A stretch of 16,880 nucleotides of DNA. Source: Massilia sp. UBA2604. Its GTDB lineage: Bacteria > Pseudomonadota > Gammaproteobacteria > Burkholderiales > Burkholderiaceae_D. The notes below the pieces were generated by a model. The model saw only the letters and a list, made by a program, of their open reading frames with translations. It was not told where the DNA came from and searched no databases. The DNA is taken from positions 1 through 16,880 of the forward strand of contig DDKG01000141.1 in the NCBI GenBank assembly GCA_002339265.1. The letters run 5' to 3'. Position numbers and translations under genes: made by a program. Below, piece after piece: positions 6,844 through 14,632 of this stretch (position 1 is its first letter; every line of letters starts with the position of its first letter).

Positions 6844-9800
6844 TTAGCGTCCCAGCCCCGCCTTGAGCATCTCCAGCATGTCCCCCGGCGACATGCGCGC
6901 CGCCATCTCGGTCCCTTCCAGCAGGCTGTCGGCCAGGTCGCGCTTGTGGCGGTGCAGGTCGACGATGCCTTCCTCGATCGTGCCGCGCGCGACCAGGCGA
7001 TAGATGGTCACCGGCCGCTGCTGGCCCATGCGATGGGCGCGGTCCGAGGCCTGGTCTTCGACCGCAGGGTTCCACCACGGGTCCATGTGGATCACGTAGT
7101 CGGCCGCCGTCAGGTTGATGCCGACACCGCCCGCCTTCAGGCTGATGAGGAACAGGTCGCCCTCGCCGGCCTGGAAGGCGTCCACGCGGCGCTTGCGTTC
7201 CTGGATCGGGGTCGACCCATCCAGGTACTGGTAGGCGATGCCCTGCGCGTCGAGATACTGGCGGATCAGGGTCAGGTGGTCGACAAACTGGCTGAACACC
7301 AGCACTTTGTGCCGGTTCTCGAGCAGGTCCGTGGTCAGGCGCGCGAAAGTCGCCAGCTTGCTGCTGGCGATACCGGCGCCGGGCGCCACCAGCTCGGGAT
7401 TGCAGCAGGCGCGGCGCAGCCGCATCATCTCGGCCAGGATCTCGATCGCCTTCTGGCCCTCGGGCGCCTCGAGCGCGGCCAGCTTGTCGAGGGCCTGGCG
7501 GCGCAGCGATTCGTACAGCGCGTTTTCTTCCGCACTGAGTTCGACCGGGACCACGATCTCGGTGCGCGGCGGCAGTTCGGACAGCACCTGCGCCTTGGTG
7601 CGGCGCAGGATGAACGGCGCGGTCAGGCGTTTCAGGCGGGTTCTGGCGCCGGCCTCCGCGCGCTTGTCCTGCGCTTTCTCGATCGGGCCGGCGAAGCGCA
7701 GCTGGAACTGGTCGGCGCTGCCCAGCAGGCCCGGATTGATGAAGCGGAACAGGTTCCACAATTCGCCCAGGTGGTTTTCCAGCGGCGTGCCGGTGGCCGC
7801 CATCCGGAAGTCTCCCTGCAGCGCCATCACCGCCTGCGAGCGCTTGGTGTGCATATTCTTGATCGCCTGGGCTTCGTCGAGCACGATGCTGTGCCAGCGC
7901 CGGCCCTTGAAGCGCGCCGCTTCCAGCTGCAGCAGGCCGTAGCTGACCACGACCACGTCGAACGGACCCGCATTGTCGATCGTCGCGGCGCGCTCGCCGG
8001 GGCCGAACAGGTGCAGCTTGAGCGTCGGCGCGAAGCGGCTGGCTTCGTCGATCCAGTTCAGGCATACCGTGGTCGGCGCCACCACCAGCGCCGGGCCGTC
8101 CTTCGCGCGCGTCAGCAAGAGCGCCAGCGCCTGCAAGGTCTTCCCGAGACCCATGTCGTCGGCCAGGCAGGCGCCCACGCCCCAGTGGGCCAGGCGCGCC
8201 AGCCACTGGAAACCGTCGACCTGGTAATCGCGCAGCTCGGCCTGCAGGGTGGACGGCAACTCGGGCGTAAAGGCCGCATTGTCGGCCATGCGTTTCAGGT
8301 GTCCCTGCCAGGCCTTGTCGGCGTCGACGCTGCCCGCGTCCCGCGCCAGCTCGTCGAGCGCGAAGCTGGCCAGCGCATGGGTGCGGATGCCGTCGCCATG
8401 TAGTTCTCCGTAGGCGCCCATTTCGGTCAGGCGCCGGTGCAGCTCGTCGGACAGGGCCAGGTATTCGTTCTCGCCCAGCGCCACGAAGCGGCTGCCGCTT
8501 TCCTGGATCTTTTCCAGCAGGGTGCGCAGGTTCATCACGCGGCCCTCGTCGATCACGACGTCGCCGCTGGCCGCGAACCAGTCGCGTTCGCGCCGGATCT
8601 GCACCCGCACCGATTTGGTCGTCGCCTTTTTCGTGACGCGGAATTTTTCGCCTTCCGGCCATGCCACCACGATGGCATCCGCATCCAATGCGCGCAACTG
8701 GTCGACCATCTCAAGCGCCAGCAGCGGCTGGCCGAGCAGCCATTCGCCATGGTCCGGTTCCGCGTGTTCCAGCGCCTGGCACTTGCCGATCAGCTGGCGC
8801 TCGGCTTCGCGCTCGGCATTCAGGTCGCGCTGGGCTTCGGTGCGCACGCCCTCGACGTCGGCGATCACGCTGGCCGCGCCTTCGCCGGGGCCGTAATAGG
8901 CGCCGCCGGGCAGCGGGCGCACCAGCAGCTGCATGCGCATGCCGTGCTGGTAGGGCCGCAGCAGCACGTGCAGGCGCGGGTCGGCCGCCACGGTCTCGAT
9001 ATCGCTGCTGCTGGCGCCGATGTCCGACTGCACGGTGACGATCGACGACACCGCGCCGATCGCGCGCAGCACGCGGCGTTCCGCCTCCATCGGCACCGCC
9101 AGGCCGTCGCCGACGATGGCGGCGATGCGCCGGTGCTCGTCCCTGATCTGCACCAGGCGCAGGCGGGTCGGCGTCTCGCGCGTGACCACCACGTCGCCGT
9201 CGCCGTCATCGACCGGTGGATTCAGTACGATCGACACCTGATCGCCCAGCTTCTTCACGATCAGTTCCGGCTCGCCCGGCAGCAGCTCGACCCGGGTGCC
9301 GGGCGAATCCATCCAGAACAGCAGCGGGTGGCCGACCAGGGCGGCCAGCGCCTTTTGCACTTCGAGTTCGAAGCGGATGCCGCTGCCGGCGTAGTAGCGG
9401 CGGCCGGCGATGGCGTTCACCGCCTGCAGGTCTTGCGCGGTAAGGAAGTCGAGCCCGGCGCCTTCCTCGGCCAGGCGTTTCAGGCCCATGGCACGGCCGC
9501 GGCTCCAGCCGCCTTGCGCATCGCGCTTCTGCTCGCGCGGTTCGAGCTCCTGCACGCCCAGGTGCGGGTCGTAGCGGATCAGCCAGACCAGACGCGACTC
9601 GCGGACGGTTTCCACGTTCACCGCCGGCTGCAGGTTGATCAGCGCATTCAGCTGGCGTTCCCACGGTTCCTCGCGCGCGAACCAGCCGCTCATGTCGGGC
9701 AGGCGGTGCTTGCGCCGCAATTCGCTGGCGCGCGCTTCATGCACCAGGTGGCCGGCCTGGCCCATCTGCGCCAGCACGCCGGCCAGCTGGGCCGACCACA

Positions 9801-10983
9801 GGTCGAAACCGGCCGCCTCGGACTGCAGCAGCATCTCTTCCAGGCGCTCGCGTTGCGAGTTCAAGGCGGGCAGGGCCAGCCAGTAATGGATCAGCGCGCG
9901 AAACACGGTCGGCTCCAGCGACAGCTCCCAGCTGCGGGTAGCGAACAGCGCGGCGTCGACGGTGCCGCGCTGGATCTCGTGCAGCATGCCGAGCTGGAAC
10001 CACACCGCGTTGTCAGGCCGCTGCACGGCGCGCGTCTCGATCTCGAGCCAGGCGTCGGCCAGCTTGAGATGGCCCGGGTCGCTGCTGCGCAGCAGCGCGG
10101 CCATCGCGATGTGCGCGCAGTGGCCGTCGAATACGGCCTTGCGCTTGCCGGTTTCGCGGCGCAGCTGCTTGATCGATGCATCGATGCCGGCCAGGCCGCT
10201 ATCCGGATCGTCGCGCAGCACCTGCACCACGCTGCGCAGGAACAGGCCTGGCGAATCGCTCATCTCGCTCACCAGCGACAAGGCGTCGTCCAGGCGTCCG
10301 CACAGGATGTAGTGCTCGCCCAGCGAGCGGCGCAGCGGGCTTTCGGGGCTGCTGCACGGGATCAGGCGTTCGGCGTACTCGCGCACGGCGGGCGCCAGCG
10401 CCGGTTCGCTGCGCGCATGCATGATCAGGATGTGCAGGATGCCTTCGCGCAGGCGCGGATGGATGCGCTCCATCATGCTTGGTGCGAACGGGCGCGCGCA
10501 GACCTCGACCAATGGGTGCAGGTAGCTAGCTTCGTGGCAGGCCTGGCAAGCCTCCAGCAGTGGGAACACGACCTCATGCTCCTGGCCGGTCAGCAGGGCA
10601 ATGCGCAGCAGGGCCAGGCCCTGGCGGTAGGTGCGCAGCATCAGCTTGCCCTGCCAGTCGCGCCGCACGGTCGAGACCTGGGCATAGGCGCCGGCGACGC
10701 TGTCGAACAGGCCGTCGTCGAGGGCCGCATCCAGCACCGGCCAGGCCAGCTCCGGCGCGATGCCGGTGCCGCGTTCGCCCATGTCGACTACGAGGCCGCG
10801 CTCGCGCAGGCGCGCCAGTTCATCCACCCATTGCGCGATCGGCAGCGCCACGCCCAGCGCCCGCATATGCTCGAGAATGCGCTGGCGGCCCATCGGTTCG
10901 CCCGCGATCGCCAGCACGACCAGCAGTGCGCGTTCTTCCGCCGTGCAGGCGGCCAGGCGCGCGTTCACATCCATGTCCGTCAT
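6844..10983 (-). CDS. Large SNF2-family DEAD/DEAH-box helicase
   Basis: A 1379-residue protein with a C-terminal Swi2/Snf2 ATPase: LRDYQVDGFQWL, Walker A DDMGLGKT (about residue 943), Walker B DEAQ (about 1034), GTPLENHLGELWNL, RRTK, then the second RecA lobe FSQFVDHL, LISLKAGGVGINLTAADYVI and arginine-finger motif DRAHRMGQQRPV (about 1318). Such proteins translocate on double-stranded DNA and remodel protein-DNA complexes; bacterial relatives include the RNA-polymerase recycling factor RapA, but the architecture here is not RapA. The first 900 residues have no motif I recognise; they are helical and repeat-like at first, then match the general style of bacterial SNF2-associated regions. I see no SWIM zinc finger. 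The ATG overlaps the upstream peptidase stop by 4 nt. Confidence 0.93.
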   Translation of the reverse strand: MTDMDVNARLAACTAEERALLVVLAIAGEPMGRQRILEHMRALGVALPIAQWVDELARLRERGLVVDMGERGTGIAPELAWPVLDAALDDGLFDSVAGAYAQVSTVRRDWQGKLMLRTYRQGLALLRIALLTGQEHEVVFPLLEACQACHEASYLHPLVEVCARPFAPSMMERIHPRLREGILHILIMHARSEPALAPAVREYAERLIPCSSPESPLRRSLGEHYILCGRLDDALSLVSEMSDSPGLFLRSVVQVLRDDPDSGLAGIDASIKQLRRETGKRKAVFDGHCAHIAMAALLRSSDPGHLKLADAWLEIETRAVQRPDNAVWFQLGMLHEIQRGTVDAALFATRSWELSLEPTVFRALIHYWLALPALNSQRERLEEMLLQSEAAGFDLWSAQLAGVLAQMGQAGHLVHEARASELRRKHRLPDMSGWFAREEPWERQLNALINLQPAVNVETVRESRLVWLIRYDPHLGVQELEPREQKRDAQGGWSRGRAMGLKRLAEEGAGLDFLTAQDLQAVNAIAGRRYYAGSGIRFELEVQKALAALVGHPLLFWMDSPGTRVELLPGEPELIVKKLGDQVSIVLNPPVDDGDGDVVVTRETPTRLRLVQIRDEHRRIAAIVGDGLAVPMEAERRVLRAIGAVSSIVTVQSDIGASSSDIETVAADPRLHVLLRPYQHGMRMQLLVRPLPGGAYYGPGEGAASVIADVEGVRTEAQRDLNAEREAERQLIGKCQALEHAEPDHGEWLLGQPLLALEMVDQLRALDADAIVVAWPEGEKFRVTKKATTKSVRVQIRRERDWFAASGDVVIDEGRVMNLRTLLEKIQESGSRFVALGENEYLALSDELHRRLTEMGAYGELHGDGIRTHALASFALDELARDAGSVDADKAWQGHLKRMADNAAFTPELPSTLQAELRDYQVDGFQWLARLAHWGVGACLADDMGLGKTLQALALLLTRAKDGPALVVAPTTVCLNWIDEASRFAPTLKLHLFGPGERAATIDNAGPFDVVVVSYGLLQLEAARFKGRRWHSIVLDEAQAIKNMHTKRSQAVMALQGDFRMAATGTPLENHLGELWNLFRFINPGLLGSADQFQLRFAGPIEKAQDKRAEAGARTRLKRLTAPFILRRTKAQVLSELPPRTEIVVPVELSAEENALYESLRRQALDKLAALEAPEGQKAIEILAEMMRLRRACCNPELVAPGAGIASSKLATFARLTTDLLENRHKVLVFSQFVDHLTLIRQYLDAQGIAYQYLDGSTPIQERKRRVDAFQAGEGDLFLISLKAGGVGINLTAADYVIHMDPWWNPAVEDQASDRAHRMGQQRPVTIYRLVARGTIEEGIVDLHRHKRDLADSLLEGTEMAARMSPGDMLEMLKAGLGR

Positions 10984-12911
10984 GCGAGGTTCTCGATCTC
11001 CACCGCCGGTAGAATGGCCGGCACCGGGATGCCGAATACGCGCAGGTAGAAATACAGCTCCGCTTCGAGCGTGCGCACCACGCTGTCCGCCTTGCGGAAG
11101 CCATGGCCCTCGCCTTCGAGCGTCAGGTAGGCCACCGGCAGCTTGCGCGCGCGCAGCGCCTCGACCACGCTTTCGGACTGCTGCGGCGGCACCACCTTGT
11201 CGTCCAGGCCCTGGAAGAAGATCATCGGCCGGCGCAGCTTGTCGGTGTGGTGGATCGGCGAGCGTTCACGGTACACCGCCTGGGCGGTTTCCGGCGGCGC
11301 GATCAGGTACTGGTTGTAGTGCGACTCGAACTTGTGCGAATCGGCGTCCAGGCCGGCCAGGTCGGACACGCCGTAATAGCTGGCGCCGGCCTTGAACACG
11401 TCGTGGAAGGCCAGGCTTGACAGCACCGTCAGGCCGCCGGCGCTGCTGCCGCGGATCAGCAGGCGCTCGGAGTCGACGATGCCTTGCGCCGCCAGGTGGC
11501 GCGCGCCGGCCACGCAATCCTCGACGTCGACCACGCCCCATTGGTGCTTGAGCAGGTTGCGGTAGTCGCGGCCGAAACCGGTGCTGCCGCCATAGTTCAC
11601 GTCCAGCACGGCGAAGCCGCGGCTGGTCCAGTATTGGGTGGAGAGCTTCAGGGTGCTGGCCGCCATGCCGGTCGGGCCGCCGTGGCCGATCACGATCAGC
11701 GGCGGCAGTTCGTCGTCTTGCGGTGCGTGGTCGGCACTGGTTGGCGCGTAATAGAAGGCGTGCGCGGTGCGGCCATTCTCGCTCGGATAGTCGATCGCCA
11801 GCGGCACCGACAGGTAGCCGGTGGCCGGCAGTTGCGGGATCGAGTGCGCCAGCACTTCGCTGGCGCCAAGCGCCAGGTCGATCCGCGCCAGCTCCGGCGC
11901 GATGGTCGGCGCGCCGCCCAGCAGCGCGACGACATCCCCCTGCACGCGCAGTTCGCGGATCTCTTCATACGGCGTCTCGAGCGGCACCAGGTTGCCATTG
12001 GACAGGCGCGCCAGATAGCTGACGCCTTTCTCGATATAGGCGCACACGATTTCGTCGTCCGCACGGAAGCCGTACAGCGAACCGCCGAAGCTCCACTGCG
12101 GGCCGGCGAATTCGGCTGCGCGCGGGCACAGCGCATGCACCACGCCGTGGCCGTAGCGGTACAGGTTCCACCAGCCGCTGCGGTCCGACACGAAGTGCAG
12201 CAGGCCGCCGGGCGACCACTCGGGCTGGCAGATCGATTCTTCCGCGCCGCCCGCGACCAGGCGGCCGTTCACCAGCGTGCCGTCGTCCGCCACGTCGGCC
12301 AGCCACAATTCCGTGCCTTCCCACGGCATGCGCGGATGGTCCCAGCACAGCCAGGCCAGCTGGCGGCCATCGGGCGACAGGCGCGGCGCCGCATAGAAGT
12401 CGTTGCCGTCGACCAGCACGGCTTCTACCCCGTCGAAGCCGACCGCGCACAGGGTATTGACAGGGTAGGCGGCGCCGGCCGAATGGTCCTCGCGCACGGA
12501 GATCAGGCGCTGGCGGCCGCCATCGAGCACGAAATCGGCGTAGCGGTGGCCGGTACCTTCGGCGGTCATGGCCACCGGTTCGCCGTCTGCCTCGACCCGG
12601 TACAGGCGATTGTCCGCATGGTGCGAGAACCAGGCCACGCCGCCCGCCAGCAGGCAGGCGCCGCCGCCGTATTCATGGACGCGGCTGCGCACGTTGAAGG
12701 GCGCCGGCGTCAGTTCGCGCGTGCCGCCGCCATCGTGCACCATGAGCGTCGTGCGACCGCCCTCGCTGGCGCGGCCTTCCAGCCAGCCCATACGCGGACC
12801 GTCGAGCATCAGCTGGGACAGCGGCACGGCGCCGGCGGCAACCACCGCGGCGCTGATCGGGGACGGCCAGGCGCCGCACGGCATCGGTTGTTTGCTGGTG
12901 GTAATCGTCAT
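10980..12911 (-). CDS. S9-family (prolyl oligopeptidase-like) serine peptidase
   Basis: A 643-residue cytoplasmic peptidase with no signal peptide. The first 370 or so residues form a beta-propeller-like region with WSPGG, LSPDGRQLAW and FVSDRSGWWNLYR repeats typical of S9 propellers. The alpha/beta-hydrolase domain carries HGGPTG, NYGGSTGFGRDYR, the nucleophile elbow RGSSAGG (Ser about residue 488), the acid in GLDDKVVP (about 570) and the histidine in GEGHGF (about 601). This fits the S9C acylaminoacyl/dipeptidyl-peptidase-like branch; exact substrate is unknown. The ATG at 12911 has AAGGAA 11 nt upstream. The gene is divergent from hemE and its TGA overlaps the SNF2 helicase ATG (ATGA), which suggests one transcript and coupled translation. 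Confidence 0.92.
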   Translation of the reverse strand: MTITTSKQPMPCGAWPSPISAAVVAAGAVPLSQLMLDGPRMGWLEGRASEGGRTTLMVHDGGGTRELTPAPFNVRSRVHEYGGGACLLAGGVAWFSHHADNRLYRVEADGEPVAMTAEGTGHRYADFVLDGGRQRLISVREDHSAGAAYPVNTLCAVGFDGVEAVLVDGNDFYAAPRLSPDGRQLAWLCWDHPRMPWEGTELWLADVADDGTLVNGRLVAGGAEESICQPEWSPGGLLHFVSDRSGWWNLYRYGHGVVHALCPRAAEFAGPQWSFGGSLYGFRADDEIVCAYIEKGVSYLARLSNGNLVPLETPYEEIRELRVQGDVVALLGGAPTIAPELARIDLALGASEVLAHSIPQLPATGYLSVPLAIDYPSENGRTAHAFYYAPTSADHAPQDDELPPLIVIGHGGPTGMAASTLKLSTQYWTSRGFAVLDVNYGGSTGFGRDYRNLLKHQWGVVDVEDCVAGARHLAAQGIVDSERLLIRGSSAGGLTVLSSLAFHDVFKAGASYYGVSDLAGLDADSHKFESHYNQYLIAPPETAQAVYRERSPIHHTDKLRRPMIFFQGLDDKVVPPQQSESVVEALRARKLPVAYLTLEGEGHGFRKADSVVRTLEAELYFYLRVFGIPVPAILPAVEIENLA

Positions 12912-12940
12912 GGCAAGACTCTTTCCTTGGTCGGACGGGC

Positions 12941-12969
12941 ATTATAGTGTTTGCCCAAGAATGCGATAA
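12941..12969 (-). promoter_or_regulatory. Probable promoter of the S9 peptidase-SNF2 operon
   Basis: On the - strand there is a perfect -10 TATAAT (bases 12941-12946), 17 nt from a weak -35 TTATCG (12964-12969). The start point would fall near 12934, leaving a leader of about 23 nt before the ATG at 12911. It shares bases with the hemE promoter on the other strand. Predicted by eye. Confidence 0.5.
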
Positions 12970-12970
12970 T
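12942..12970 (+). promoter_or_regulatory. Probable promoter of hemE
   Basis: Extended -10 TGCGATAAT (12962-12970) lies 17 nt after a weak -35 TTATAG (12942-12947). Transcription would start near 12977, about 25 nt before the hemE ATG. The -35 overlaps the -10 of the opposite promoter and the reverse also holds, so RNA polymerase probably cannot occupy both. Predicted by eye. Confidence 0.5.
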
Positions 12971-13001
12971 AGCCGTTTCCTTACCAACGCCATTGTCAGC
13001 C

Positions 13002-14084
13002 ATGCCACAATTTGCCCCGCTCCAGAACGACACCTTCCTGCGTGCGCTGTTGCGCCAGCCGACCGACTACACCCCGGTGTGGCTGATGCGCCAGGCGGGC
13101 CGCTACCTGCCGGAATACCGCGCCACCCGCGCGCGCGCCGGCTCGTTCCTGGGCTTGGCAAAGAATCCCGACTACGCCACCGAGGTCACCTTGCAGCCGA
13201 TCGACCGCTATCCGCTGGACGCGTCGATCCTGTTCTCGGACATCCTGACGGTGCCGGACGCGATGGGCCTGGGCCTGTATTTCGCCGACGGCGAAGGCCC
13301 GAAGTTCGAGCGTCCGCTGCGCACCGAGGCTGAGGTGAACGCCCTGGCGGTGCCCGACATGGCCTCGCTCGACTATGTGTTCAGGGCCGTGACCTCGATC
13401 CGCACCGCGCTGAACGGCCGCGTGCCGCTGATCGGCTTCTCGGGCAGCCCGTGGACGCTGGCCTGCTATATGGTCGAAGGCGGCGGCTCGCGCGAGTTCC
13501 ACACGGTGAAGAAGATGCTGTACAGCCGTCCGGACCTGATGCACCGCATCCTGGACATCAATGCGCAGGCCGTGACCCAGTACCTGAACGCCCAGATCGA
13601 CGCCGGCGCCCAGGCCGTGATGATCTTCGACTCCTGGGGCGGGGCGCTGGCCGACGGCGCCTACCAGGAATTCTCGCTGGATTACATGCGCAAGATCGTG
13701 GCGGGCCTGAAGCGCGAACACGATGGCGTGCGCATCCCGGCCATCGTCTTCACCAAAGGCGGCGGCATCTGGCTGGACGAGATGGCCGACATCGGCGCCG
13801 ACGCGCTGGGCCTGGACTGGACCGTGAACCTGGGCCGCGCGCGCAGGCTGGTGGGCGACCGCGTGGCGCTGCAGGGCAACCTCGATCCGGCCATCCTGTT
13901 CGCCGAGCCGGACCAGATCCGCGCCGAGGTTGAACGTTCGCTCTCCGCCTATGGCGCGCCGTCGAGCGGCCATGGCCACGTGTTCAACCTGGGCCACGGC
14001 ATCTCGCAGTTCACGCCGCCGGAATCGGTCAGCGCGATGGTCGAGGCTGTCCACAGCTTCAGCCGCAAGCAGCGCGCTGCCTGA
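13002..14084 (+). CDS. hemE: Uroporphyrinogen decarboxylase
   Basis: HemE removes four carboxyl groups from uroporphyrinogen III to give coproporphyrinogen III in cytoplasmic heme synthesis. The 360-residue protein has both family signatures: [15 protein letters not shown] (about residues 26-40) with the substrate-binding arginines, and [19 protein letters not shown] (about 147-165). Length is typical. The ATG at 13002 ([17 protein letters not shown]) was chosen over an in-frame TTG at 12951, because the latter lies upstream of the expected transcription start and would add 17 atypical residues. There is no strong Shine-Dalgarno sequence before 13002. It is divergent from the S9 peptidase gene and followed by a hairpin and a long non-coding island. 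Confidence 0.97.
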   Translation: MPQFAPLQNDTFLRALLRQPTDYTPVWLMRQAGRYLPEYRATRARAGSFLGLAKNPDYATEVTLQPIDRYPLDASILFSDILTVPDAMGLGLYFADGEGPKFERPLRTEAEVNALAVPDMASLDYVFRAVTSIRTALNGRVPLIGFSGSPWTLACYMVEGGGSREFHTVKKMLYSRPDLMHRILDINAQAVTQYLNAQIDAGAQAVMIFDSWGGALADGAYQEFSLDYMRKIVAGLKREHDGVRIPAIVFTKGGGIWLDEMADIGADALGLDWTVNLGRARRLVGDRVALQGNLDPAILFAEPDQIRAEVERSLSAYGAPSSGHGHVFNLGHGISQFTPPESVSAMVEAVHSFSRKQRAA

Positions 14085-14098
14085 GTTTTATCTCTCGC

Positions 14099-14130
14099 GA
14101 CTGGCGGCCCTCTTGACAAGGCCGCCAGTC
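14099..14130 (+). terminator. Hairpin after hemE
   Basis: Perfect 11-bp arms GACTGGCGGCC and GGCCGCCAGTC around a 10-nt loop, beginning 15 nt after the hemE stop. The position fits a transcription terminator, though only a weak pyrimidine stretch (CTACCTCTC) follows in place of a T-run. It separates hemE transcription from the DnaA-box island. Confidence 0.65.
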
Positions 14131-14303
14131 CTACCTCTCACTTGTTCACAACTTCCTAAAAGCGGGTAAAAATTCCTGTGGACATCTCAGCATCTTCTTA
14201 GTCAGCGTAAAGCGATGATTTATAAGCGTTTTTTGCTTCAGCGTCATGCTGAGTGCGTCCTGCACCACAAGGTTGTCCAGTAGAATTCAGCCAAATTCGG
14301 CTC

Positions 14304-14326
14304 TTGTTCACAAAGTTATCAACAGA
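14304..14326 (+). repeat. DnaA-box pair module, copy 1
   Basis: Two DnaA-like boxes, TTGTTCACA and TTATCAACA, with starts 12 bp apart. The 23-nt module matches the one at 14593-14615 at 19 positions, sharing TTCACAAAGTT and ACAGA. Confidence 0.6.
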
Positions 14327-14592
14327 CGTTTTAACAACGAGGAAAAGTGCTTGGTTTACCGGGACTTAGCGCGCTTCTTCATGTACTGCCTTAAGTTTGT
14401 GATGCAACGCAGCGAGTTTTCCACGCCGCACACCCCAGTTATGCACAGCGCGGAAAAACCACCCGAGCTTGTTAACAGGTCTCAGCACGAATGTGCAAGC
14501 CATTGATTCATAAGCGAAAAATTGTCTTGAATCTGAGAATTATCGATTGCGACTTGATCTAACGTAAACCTTTGATGGGGTCAAGTCCCACG

Positions 14593-14623
14593 CTATTCAC
14601 AAAGTTTTCCACAGATTTGCACA
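14593..14623 (+). promoter_or_regulatory. Three phased DnaA boxes in front of priA
   Basis: CTATTCACA, TTTTCCACA and ATTTGCACA start at 14593, 14605 and 14615, that is 12 and 10 bp apart, so they lie on nearly the same helix face. The last base of the third box is the first base of the AGGG (14623-14626) that serves as the priA ribosome-binding site. Bound DnaA would therefore sit over the 5' leader or promoter-proximal region of priA. Binding is inferred from the motif only. Confidence 0.6.
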
Positions 14624-14632
14624 GGGCCCAGA

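Larger units (their letters stand above)
14131..14632 (+). other. AT-rich non-coding island with DnaA-box cluster between hemE and priA
   Basis: About 500 bp with no credible gene. My hand count over 14161-14640 is 219 G+C of 480 (46%), far below the flanking genes. Scanning for the DnaA box TTWTNCACA gives two exact matches, TTATGCACA (14439-14447) and TTTTCCACA (14605-14613). Six have one mismatch: 14142-14150 and 14304-14312 (both TTGTTCACA), 14316-14324 (TTATCAACA), 14417-14425 (TTTTCCACG), 14593-14601 (CTATTCACA) and 14615-14623 (ATTTGCACA). All eight are on the + strand. Weaker two-mismatch sites occur at 14177-14185, 14469-14477 and 14492-14500. An AT-rich stretch at 14215-14240 could be an unwinding region. 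This resembles an origin or a DnaA-binding locus; dnaA and dnaN are not in the window. Confidence 0.7.

Noticed and set aside
8437..11049. 870-codon + strand open frame opposite the SNF2 gene
   Set aside because: It lies wholly antisense to a gene with clear helicase motifs; its translation is rich in Arg, Ala, Gln and His with no domain, as expected for a shadow frame in GC-rich DNA.
12951..13001. TTG start giving HemE 17 extra residues
   Set aside because: It lies upstream of the predicted transcription start, and the added residues do not resemble HemE; the ATG at 13002 gives a normal N-terminus.
14246..14506. 86-codon + strand open frame inside the hemE-priA island
   Set aside because: No ribosome-binding site, no recognisable protein, AT-rich context, and it runs through several DnaA-box-like sites, so a non-coding role is more likely.
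14523..14560. Candidate sigma-70 promoter for priA (TTGTCT or TTGAAT boxes)
   Set aside because: No -10 hexamer of acceptable quality stands 16-18 bp from any of these -35-like words, so I did not call a promoter.
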